Position numbers and translations under genes: made by a program. This document shows positions 36,340 through 46,100 of a stretch of DNA of 64,000 nucleotides, piece by piece. This DNA comes from Magnolia sinica (lineage: Eukaryota > Streptophyta > Magnoliopsida > Magnoliales > Magnoliaceae), in contig NC_080578.1 in NCBI RefSeq assembly GCF_029962835.1, forward strand, positions 104,697,759 to 104,761,758, written 5' to 3'. The notes under the pieces were generated by a model. It saw only the letters and a program-made list of their open reading frames with translations, had not been told where the DNA came from and made no database searches. Position 1 is the stretch's first letter, and every line of letters starts with the position of its first letter.

Positions 36340-36978
36340 GCAGGCAGGATCGAAAGAGAAAATCTCTTGTTAGAGTCCGATACCATGTAAGACTTGTAAA
36401 TAATATAAAATGATCTATACTTAAATTCTTAATCCTCAAGTTTTATTTTCATATGTATAGAGACGAAAGTGGAACAGTTACAATAACATTTTAAAATTGA
36501 AATAATTCAAAGTTTGAAACCGTTGTAATACAGGTGGAGGATGATGTGTTGATACCTTAACAACACTTGACTGATGACAATGACATCGTAAAAGTTGAAT
36601 TAATTTAACTCAAATTAGACCTCGCAAAACATGTGACTGAATTCAGATGAGTTATGAACAAGAGTTGCATCCGGATCATGTTCGAACGAGGCCGATTGGT
36701 GGACACGTGATGGACGGATGAAATGAAATACAACCAATGGACCAAAATCCAACATCAGATGTCCACTGATCAGAAATCTGATCGTTGAACCCAATCTGAT
36801 TTTAATGTTATAACCTGTCTACGTATGGTCTCATGACTCACACGCGTTCATTGAGTCACATGTATAACACGTGTACAATTTCTTAGCAATGTGTCTATGG
36901 AGGAATGGACATGGATTGCCTTTTTACTTTCTTTTTTTCTTTTTACACGCACTCACACGAGGCATGAGTAAGGACCTG
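36340..36978. other. Intergenic, nothing recognised
   Basis: No supported gene. One segment (36390-36560) resembles 35140-35300 (TATAAAATGAT.CA.ACTT, GAAACG..), a diverged duplication. Confidence 0.5.
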
Positions 36979-37943
36979 GACATAGATTGCATGAAGCTAG
37001 ATAGTCTGTTGTGATATTTGTGAGAACTCCGCCTCATCCGTCCGTTTTGCTAAATCATGTTTCAACAAGAGCTCAAAAATGAGACAAATCCAAAGCTCAA
37101 GCAGGTCCCAAGATATGAAAAAGTAGGTGAAAAAATACCTACGGTTGAGATCTCTCTAAGTTTACCATGAAGTTTATGTGCCATCTATGATTTTCATAAT
37201 GTCATTTCATGGAATGATTTTCAAAAACAAAAAATATCATTCTGACTTAAAACATTTGTAGCCCACAAATGCTTCAATTGATGAACATTCAATCCTTACT
37301 ATTTTTTTTTATCATACTGCTTACTTGAGTTTTGATCTACCTCATTTTTAGATTATCTCATAATGTGTTGGAGAAAGAGGGATGGAGAGATGGACTTCTC
37401 ACAAACATCACAGTGGCTAGAGTTGGGCATTGAGTTCAGTCAGACTAAGTTAGGGCTGATCCAACTCGATCCAGTTTTGAAATAGGCTTGACCTGACATG
37501 TGACATGGTACTGAGTCCAGCCTGGACTAATTCTAACCGAGTTCGACCCAATCACAAGCACCGAGTCAAGTCAAGTCGGCACTGAGTCGAGTCAGTTGCA
37601 ATGGGTATCCACAAACTAAAATCACAACCAAAACCTAAATTCACCTACCGGAATTGTAGCCTCCGTAGGCCACAAGGCATCTCATATTTGAAACATTAAA
37701 TCTGAGGTTAATAACGAGTTGGATTTCAGGCCGAGTAGAGTCGAGTGACTGGGTGACTCGAACTTGACTCAGTTTGAGTTTGGATTGGACAAAGTCTACT
37801 CGATTCCCACTCAGCTTGAATCGAGTCGAGTCTTAACAAGTCGGACAAGTCAAGTTTGCCGAGTCAAGTGGTCCTGTGCCTATCTTTAACAGTGGCCCAC
37901 TTAACTAATTATCACGAGAGGCTGTGGTAGGCAATCTGCATCC
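36979..37943. mobile_element. Fold-back MITE, copy M8, interrupted by a hAT MITE
   Basis: Left arm 36979-37417 and right arm 37897-37943, with GGACATAGATTGC and GGCAATCTGCATCC at the outer ends. The interior carries the family blocks (GCTCAAAAATGAGACAAATCC; ACTTGAGTTTTGATCTACC). The right arm is split by the element at 37418-37888. Confidence 0.7.
37418..37888. mobile_element. hAT-type MITE with perfect 8-bp target duplication, nested in M8
   Basis: 471 bp. Ends TAGAGTTGGGCA and TGCCTATCTTTA, flanked by ACAGTGGC on both sides (37410-37417 and 37889-37896). The interior has many GAGTC/GACTC and CAAGTC motifs (AGTCGAGTC, CTCGACTC class). Confidence 0.85.
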
Positions 37944-37961
37944 ACAAATAATGAGCATGGC

Positions 37962-38436
37962 CTCAGTGGATCCTTCGGTGGATCCTTGACTGTGTGGCCT
38001 ATCGTAATATACAATTATTTACATCTGCCCTGTCCATTCATTTTAACGCATCATTTTAAGGTGCATCCCAAAAATGAAGCAGATCTAAATCTCAAACGAA
38101 CTGCACCACGGGAAATACTGTTGATTGAATACCCATCATTAAAAACTTATTAGAACCACCGAAATGTTTATTTACCGTCAAATCTGTTTTTAAGTTCACA
38201 AAGACATGGATGAAAGCACTGTACAAATATCAACTTGATCCAAAACTTTTGTAGCCTATAATAAGTTTTTAATAGCCAGTCACCACTGTTTTCTTAAGTG
38301 TGGTCCACTTGAGATTTGAATCTTCTTCATTGTTAGGATCGTCCCCTAAAATAAGCTTTCAAAATGGATAGACACTGTAGATGTAAATCACATACATCAA
38401 GGTGGGCCCCACAGTCAGGTATCCACCGAAGCTGTG
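37962..38436. mobile_element. Fold-back MITE, copy M9
   Basis: Inverted arms CTTCGGTGGATCCTTGACTG (left) and CAGTCAGGTATCCACCGAAG-type (right), with the family core in between (GTGGTCCACTTGAGATTTGA). Confidence 0.8.
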
Positions 38437-38502
38437 CCCCCCAACTATCGCTCTGCTTGGTCCAGCTGGATCCATGGAGGGTCGTGACCCTGTCACACCA
38501 GT

Positions 38503-38840
38503 CGCGGCTTCCGTGGATCCCTGACTGTGGGCCCCACATTGACGTATGTGCCTTACATCGATGATTAAAAATCATCATCATCTAAAATTCCAGTGGTCCG
38601 CAGTACACGAAATAATATTAAATTACTATTAAAACCTCTACTTTCGTACGTTGTGGGGCTCTGAAGTTTTGGATTAATCTGACTTTTGGGGAATATATTC
38701 TTACGGCGATTAGAATCTAATGAACGGGTTATATGGAATAGACAAATCACTGTGAGCCCCACACACAAACCTACGGTTGGCATCTCATTTCAAAGTTTAA
38801 CTGTAGTGTAGCCCATCTGATGGTTGAGATGTTACATCCA
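38503..38840. mobile_element. Related MITE copy M10, diverged core
   Basis: Starts with the same CTTCCGTGGATCCCTGACTG arm as M9, then GTGGGCCCCACATTGACG. The core is only partly alignable. A short ATGATTAAAAATCATCATCA fold lies at about 38561-38580. Confidence 0.6.
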
Positions 38841-39170
38841 TGGTTGTAGTTTCTTCAAAATCATCATCTATTATTGATACTTGAACCAAGAGCATGCAAG
38901 TTTATGATGTTGATGGGTGGGCTTGGCCCAAATATCATAAGCCCAGTTATTAACAGACCAAGCCCAAGCCTAACTTAATGATCCATTAATAAACACTGGC
39001 TTGGCTTAGACCTGCCCATGGGCCCCCATGATTAATAGAGGTAGAAAGGGCTGGGTCTAGGTCGAGTCTAGAGCTATCCATAGTCATACCCAGCAATGAG
39101 TAAAGATGTGTAAGTCCAATACTCACACCCAAGCCCACTAAGGTGTTGTGTGCCCATTAAGGATCGTTTG
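38841..39170. other. Low-complexity GGCTTGGCC/CCAAGCCC-rich repeat
   Basis: Repeated short GGGCTTGG and CCCAAGCC motifs resemble subterminal repeats of a degraded hAT-like element. Ends were not found. Confidence 0.4.
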
Positions 39171-39720
39171 GCACCATGGATTTGAGGATTTGAGGAGATT
39201 TCAAATCCTGTGATATGTTTGGCACCATAAAGTAAGTGGGGGTTTCAAATCCAGGGGATTTCAAATGGCTTACATTGAAAATCTTTTCAAGAGTTGCATG
39301 TGTGTCATTATACTACTAATCTATTAGGCACATGCCGCTACTATAATTACTTTAATAGGATAATTTGCACCGTCCAAACATCCCGAAACAATCAGATTTT
39401 CAATTGCATCACTATAATTATTTTGATAAGATAATTTGCGTCGTCCAAACATTGTCCATGTAAATCAACGGTTAAAAATTGTTGGTTAGTTACTCAGATG
39501 TGATCTTGTACTTGTGGCCTATCCAAGACTTGGAATATCATCATTTTCGAGCAAAGTATATATTTCAATGGGCTTAATACAACCAATGTGTTAAACAGTA
39601 TATATGTACATAGAGATATTAAAGTTGATTTACTAATTAAATTCAAACTCCTGTAAATATATTATGTATAGTTACTTTTGGAGCAAAGGAATTCTGAATC
39701 CAAGGTGCCAAACACAATGG
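39171..39720. mobile_element. MITE with GTTTGGCACC ends, about 550 bp
   Basis: CGTTTGGCACCATGGATTTG at the left and CAAGGTGCCAAACACAATGG at the right are inverted. A second GTTTGGCACC lies at 39218 and further TTTCAAATCCAGGGGATTTC repeats occur inside and to the right (39720-39760), so two copies may be nested. The superfamily (Harbinger or hAT) is not resolved. Confidence 0.65.
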
Positions 39721-39760
39721 GAGGATTTCTAATCCAGGGGATTCTAAATCCACACTCTCA

Positions 39761-40364
39761 ATTATATTTAATATTTTTTAAGAAATGCCGAATGTCTAAA
39801 TCTATTAGCATATGTAACACTATCATTGCAAAGTAGTGATGAATATAAATTGCCATCCATCACACTTCGCTATAATATAAAGTTTTTATCTTCAACTTTT
39901 TGTTTCCTTTTTTACGTGGGGCCATAGCAGCGAATGTATGCCATCCAACCCATCCATCAAGTGATTCCCATCATATAATGGGATGCCCCAAAAATCAAGA
40001 CTAGCTAATCATTTGGTGGCTCACATGATAGTTGGTTCAACTTGAAATTTACGTGCCCCACTTTTATGGTGCGGCATGCAGTAACCCCACACATAAAAGG
40101 CCCTAGCACAAGCTTATCATTATAGAGGAACTGTTTTTTTTTTTTTACATAGTTTTGTGAATTGCAAAAAGTGCTAATTGTAATTATGATTTACCAATAA
40201 CGCATTATAAATTTATTCCAGCATTAGCTATATATACAAATTTGTTATATATATTATGATTAGGCATGGCCAGATTTGGGTATAGGTAAGTGTATACACA
40301 TATAATAATTAATTGGGCAGAGCCTTGGCAAGGTCAGTATCCCAGCCTGTTCAGTCAGCAGCCT
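39761..40364. other. Intergenic, nothing recognised
   Basis: AT-rich, with a poly-T tract near 40135 and no supported gene. Confidence 0.5.
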
Positions 40365-41451
40365 GGACAGTTTGGCTAATGACCAACCCACAGCGGTTAG
40401 CTAGCTGGTGACAAACTCCCTTACATTTTTTCAGCTCATTTTAGGTCATAAGTCTAAAAACGAGCAACATCCAAATATTAGATTGGCCACGCCATGGAAA
40501 ATGATGGGGATTGAATGCTTTCTTTAGAAAATTTTTAGGGGCCACAAAGGTTTTAGATTAGGCTGATATTTGTGGTTTCTCTTCATCCAAGTTTGTGTGA
40601 CCCTATCAAAAAGTTGGATGTCAAACAAACATCACAATGGGACCTAGGAAGTTTTTAACAGTGGACGTCCAATCAACATTATTTTCCTGTGGTGTGGTCC
40701 ACCTGAGATTTGGATGTACCTTGTTTTAGGGCTCTTGCTTTAAAGCATTGATTGAGTGCCTTCAATTTGATGTTGAAACATGGGATTTTAATCAGATTGA
40801 ACAGGTTATCAATCAATCGAGAAAGTTCCAAAAATATGAGCGTATTCGCTTAACAGTTTTGGGTGTGACAAGTTATCAATCAATCGAGAAAGTTCCAAAA
40901 ATAAGAGCGTATTCGCTTAACACTTTTGGGTGTGTTCGATTCGATTGAATGTGGGGTGTCGATCAAAGTCGATCAATCGACGGTTTGCGCAACTTCTACG
41001 TAAGTGTGTTATTTTGTTTCTAATTTTGTAAGCAGGTTATATAAATTATATTAATACAATATTAGTATTAATTCTAAGAGTGCAAAACATAAGAGCTTGA
41101 TATTAAAAGGATTTTGAAGGGAGAAAATTAGAGTTTTCATATCTGTAAGTTGTTTCATCTCTTATAACTTTCTGTTTATAGTAGATTGTTCGTCTTTTAG
41201 TACTGTAATTTTTTCTTACAATAATTTTTCCACATAAAATCTATTTATTCTCTGTTATTGCTCAAAATTTTATTTTCTCTGATACATATTTGATTCATTC
41301 TAAGGTTGTTTCTATGCCTAACGTGTGGCAACGGTGTAAACATAAAGAGAACTGGAAAGATTGTGGATAAAATACATGCATCATGGTGGGCTGACAGAGC
41401 TTTGACACCCGCTAGTTGGCTAGTGTTTGGGTCACTAGCCAAACTACATCC
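40365..41451. mobile_element. Fold-back MITE, copy M11, split by an LTR-like insertion
   Basis: Inverted ends GGACAGTTTGGCTAATGACC and, at the right, GGTCACTAGCCAAACTACAT. The family core lies at 40430-40740 and resumes at 41343 (GTGGATAAAATACATGCATC). Confidence 0.8.
40746..41342. mobile_element. Solo-LTR-like insertion, 597 bp, in M11
   Basis: Flanked by TAAAG on both sides (40741-40745 and 41343-41347). The right end reads GGCAACGGTGTAAACA, and the right third is T-rich with TTTTCCACATAAAATC and CTGTTATTGCTC motifs like copia U5. It contains a 67-bp tandem duplication (40805-40871 and 40872-40938). The left end does not start with a clean TG, so the class is inference. Confidence 0.6.
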
Positions 41452-41499
41452 CTAAAAATGATGGTGGCGTGGTGGGCTAGAGTTGTGCCCTGATGTGGA

Positions 41500-41945
41500 C
41501 CACTAGTGAGTTCTTCCTATCTAGTCAGAATAGGATTTCGTATTGAGTAAGCGTATCGAGTAAACTCTATGGGTTCACCTTGATTTATGTATTTTATCTA
41601 TTCCATCCTTTCATTTTATCACACAAATTTAGCACTTGAGCCCAAAAATGAAATATATCCAAAGTTCAAGTAGACCAATCACAGTAGAAAACAATGTAAA
41701 TTGAACATCTACAGTTGAAAATTTCTTGAGGGAACAAAAGTTTTGTATCAACCTATGGAATGTATCAAGGTTTCAATGGTGGATATCATTATGCCCACTA
41801 ATTCTTTTGGTATGGTCTGCTTGAGCTTTGATTATGCTTAAATTTTGGGTTCATGTCATAAAATGAACTAGGAAAATGGATGGATAAAGTAGATAAACCA
41901 TATACATTCACAGTAGGCCTAAGAGTTTACTCATTACGATCAAAT
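41500..41945. mobile_element. Fold-back MITE, copy M12
   Basis: Inner inverted arms GAGTAAACTCTATGGGTTCA and GGCCTAAGAGTTTACTCATT bound the usual core (AAGTTCAAGTAGACCAATCA; TGGTATGGTCTGCTTGAGCT). Confidence 0.75.
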
Positions 41946-42008
41946 TAAACTGAATTACAATCAGATTTCTAGCCAGTCATTTGTATTTTTACAGTTTAGC
42001 CCATGGGA

Positions 42009-42516
42009 AGTGGATTACATCCTGACGATAATCCATTTAGGCAAGCCTTTGTGGGCCCCACCACAATGTGTGGGTTTTATCCACGCTGTTTATTTATTTT
42101 TTCAAATCATTTTATGACACGAGCCTAAAAATGTTGTAGATTTAAGGCACGGGTGGACCATATATAGAGCAGGGATTTATTTCCCACAATTAAAACCTCC
42201 TTGATAGCTGCATAAGTTTTGGATCATGCTGATATTTGCTTTTTGCCTTCATTCATATATATATATATATATATTGGATGGCAAATATACACCAAAGTAG
42301 CCCTTACAAAGGTTTCAACTGTAGGAGTCATTATCATAGTTATTTCATGTGGTATGGTCCACTTGAGATTTGAATCTCCTTCATTTTTAGGATGATATTC
42401 TGAATTGATCCCAAAAATAAATGAACATTGTCGTGAACAAAACTCGTACATAACAATGGCCCCATGGAGTACCTGCCTGGACGGATTATGGTCTAGGCAG
42501 GGCAGGACGCAATCTT
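42009..42516. mobile_element. Fold-back MITE, copy M13
   Basis: Inverted outer parts GTGGATTACATCCTGA..ATAATCC and GGATTATGG..CAGGACGCAATC. The core has a short (AT)n run at 42256-42273. The edge with the next copy is not sharp. Confidence 0.75.
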
Positions 42517-42966
42517 TTTTCGCACACCTACCGTGAATGTATGTAGTCTTTCGTACATCCGTTTTCTCAGCTTATTTTTGTGATTAAGCCCATAATTTAA
42601 GTATATCTAATCGTACTATCAACCTTACCAAAAGAAACAGGGGGAATAATGATTTCCACCGTTGAAACATTCCTACAGCCTATAACTATTTCTATTTGTA
42701 ATTTAATTGGTTCGTAAGATTACACAGACATTGATGAAGGTAAAACATAAATATAAGTTTGATCCAAAATTTATGTGGCCGGGTGATTTTTCAACGGTAA
42801 AAATTTAATTCTCACGGTTTATTGTGGTGTGGTCCACTTTAACTTTGGATATGCTTCTTCTTGGGCTCGAGCCTTAAAATTATATGGTAAAATGGATGGA
42901 CGGAGTGGATAAAATTCATGAATCACGGTGGGCCCACAGATTACTCAGTAGGCAATCTGCTTCCGG
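42517..42966. mobile_element. Fold-back MITE, copy M14, directly upstream of the ALP1-like gene
   Basis: Core blocks TTGTGGTGTGGTCCACTTTA and GATGGACGGAGTGGATAAAA are present. The right terminus GGCAATCTGCTTCCGG matches the family end and lies about 140 bp before the ATG at 43104. Confidence 0.75.
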
Positions 42967-43103
42967 TTGACAAGACGTTTGCGCCAGTCGCCAAGTGGCC
43001 GCAGCTCACCAACTCAAGGGAAAAAGGAGGAAGCAAAAAGGAAGAGAGAAGAGGGGAGGGGGAAGGAGAGCAGAGAGGGAAGGAATTGCTGTGGATTGGA
43101 GCG

Positions 43104-46100
43104 ATGGGTCCATTGAAGAAATCGAAGAAAATGAAGAAGAAAAAGAAACGGATGGATTCAAAGAAGAAAGGCAGTAAAAGCATCCTCCCATTGGAACCCA
43201 AATCCATGGATTCTGATTGGTGGAATAGTTTCTGGCTCAAGAACTCCAATTCAGGTTCTTATCTTTCTTTCTTCTTCTTTTTTTTTTTTTTTGGTTCTTT
43301 CTTGGAAGAAGAAAAGAAGAAGGAAATGCAATGCAAATGGTTTAATCATCAGAATTTCTATCTTGGGTTTGCTTGCTTTTCCTCTTCCATTCTCTTGAAA
43401 TATATGTTTCTGCCAAACACACCCACATACTGAATATGAGTAAATGCATAGAAGATGTAACTCAAATTCCTTTCATTTCTATCATCATCATAACCTTGTC
43501 CCAGATAATTGCCGTATGCTTTTCTCATCATAAGCACTACCTCCCTCTCTTCTTTATTAATTTCTCTCAACAATCCATAATTAGTCTTGTTCCAACCACT
43601 TTCCCTCTCTCACTTTCATAGATTGTTATCAAGGTTGCATCACATCAACAGTTTCCAAGGTTGAGCTTGAAAATAGCAAATTGGAGGATGCTATGCATTG
43701 GGACCTTTACTTCATACATTTGATCTTGGCTTTCCATGAAAAAAAGAAGAAGAAGATGCATTGCTAAATTGCAGAAGTAATCTATGTTAAACTTTGTCAT
43801 TTTTAACTTCTTTTATTAAAGATTATAATGATGATAGTTTGGAGACTTGTCTCTAGGCCAAAACACTGAGATTAGCGAGAACCTTGAAATTTGAGCAAAC
43901 AGAAAATCATTCTGTGAATTTGCTGCAATGGTATTTTTGAGAATTAAATAGACTGTGAGGCATCACCATACTTAACCCTTGAGATGAGCAACCCCAAGTG
44001 GAATGCTGCCTTTTGGAGAATGATTGAAGAAGGTATCATAGTTCACTCCATAGAGATGCATTTTGAAGGCAACGAACATGACTAGGCGATGCACAACAAA
44101 TTAAGGGGGTAGTTCAAACTCTACAATTTGGGTTAGATGAGGTTTAAGACCAGTCGAGCAAGGAGGAAAGAGAGATTTATTAGGTGGTCAACAGATTAGA
44201 AAGTTAAAGAAAAGGCAAGAATAAGAAAGAAGTGGATGATGGACTTAGTCACACAGCTCAAACTAGAGTTTTCAGAGTCTCATCTTAGATCTCTAATTCA
44301 AGATTGGGGCCACTTGAATTGATCAAAGACATCTCACCTCCGAAGTGGTTTGATGGAGTCACACCAAGTAAGCAAGCGCTGGAAAATTTTGTTTGCACTA
44401 ATTAATGCTAAATGTGGGTAATCTCTGAAAACAGGAATGGTTTTTCCAAATGTTTGCTTGATGTGCATGGAAAATTCTGAGTCGCTGGATCACCTTTTCT
44501 GTCATTGTTCAGTCGCTAGTAATCTGTGGAACAACATTTTGTTCAAGTTCAAGGTCTCTTGGGCTTCTACGAGCTCTAATGGTCTATTCATTGTGAGCTA
44601 ACACTGGGTGGAGATTAGAAAGGAACTGAAAGGTATATGGCGCCTGCGTTTATTGGTGGGCCTCTAGGTGGTTTGGGAAGAAAGAAATGGGGGATGTTTT
44701 CATAATTTGAGTCACTCTTTAAGTGTAGGGTAATTTTGAGAGTGAGGGGTCTAGTCATTGAATTGGCCTCTTGTTGGGGGGAGATGTTTGTTCTTTCCTT
44801 TTCTAATTAGGTAGGATGGCTGGTTGCCCCTACTCTTTGTATAGATTTTTTTTTTTTGCACCATCTCGTCCGCTCTTTTAATAAAATTATTGTCATCTTT
44901 CAAAAAAGAAAAAAGAAAGGACTTTATTAGTTAAGGCCAAAGCCGAAAGAATTACAATCAGATCGAGAAAGAATTAAAAAATAAAAAATAAAAAACTATT
45001 GCCCCACTACTTCTTGACAGTAAAGCCCATCCCATTACATTTTATTTAGCCTTCGCTAAAAATCTCCACAGCCCTCCTGCTACAATTCCTAAAATGACGA
45101 TTGTTTCTCTCCCCCCAAATAAGCCACATTCCAGCCAATAAAGAGAGTCTCCAAACTGCCCTCCCAACCTTTCCCACTGCTCCTCCATGCCATGCTAGAA
45201 GAAAATTCCCGATTGAGCCTGGCATCACCCATGTCACACCAAATAAGTTGAAGAAGCTTTTCCAAATTTCTTTAGTAAAGGAGCAATAGATGAAGAGATG
45301 ATCCACTACGCATTCTTCAAACACATCACGCATACATTTAGGAGTACCATCATCATCACCATTTCTCAACCCAAACATTTGTAGTGAGCTTCACGAATTT
45401 TGTTTTACCGAAAATTCCTATATGTGGCCCTATCATAAGTGGACGAGCATTCATATCCCTCAAGTCCTGCTGAGTCTTCCACATCTTCCTTTCAAGTTTT
45501 TCAACCTTAATCAAAGTTCCTGTTGGGACTACTCGCAAGTTGCTTCCAATAATTGCAGATTCTTAACTCTAGCCTTCCTAGTCTTCCCACACATCCATCT
45601 CAATTCCCTCCTTTTTGGAATGTTCATCATCTTTCAGGTTGCCTCTTACTTTTCAAACAATCCATCTATCTAAACCTTTCCCTTAAGTTTTGTGGCATGC
45701 GGTGGTTAGAAAACAGTTAAGAGACTCTCCACTTCATCCTTCCAGCTCTAGTTATACTGGAAACGTCCGTAATAACTCCATTGTTTTGAATGATATGCCA
45801 AAATAACACAACAGACCTTCTTCTTTTTTACTGAAGTCTCACATCTATGACTATTCCTAGTAAAGTTGCATGCTTGCATCATAAATCGTCTACAGTGGTT
45901 ATGCTAATTTTAAACCTCTACATCTTAGGCCTTCCTCCAAACCTCAATGTTACCCTTTAGTCTAATCTCACCGACTACCACCACATCATCAGTAAACAAC
46001 ATACCACCAAGGATGGTTAATTCATCTATAACAAGTGCGAAAAGGTAACGGTGTAGCATGGTCACTTAGTTGAGACCAATTACTATTGGGAACATATCTG

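Noticed and set aside
40805-40938. Two 67-bp units as a CRISPR-like array
   Set aside because: Only two directly adjoining copies without spacers, in a plant genome, inside an LTR-like insertion.
42918-43103. Upstream in-frame extension of the ALP1-like protein
   Set aside because: Its first part is MITE sequence and the purine-rich leader. The ATG at 43104 fits the family's MGP..K-rich start better.
43985-44090. [17 protein letters not shown] frame as a host exon
   Set aside because: Short, no recognised family, followed directly by LINE sequence, and not needed for the ALP1-like protein.
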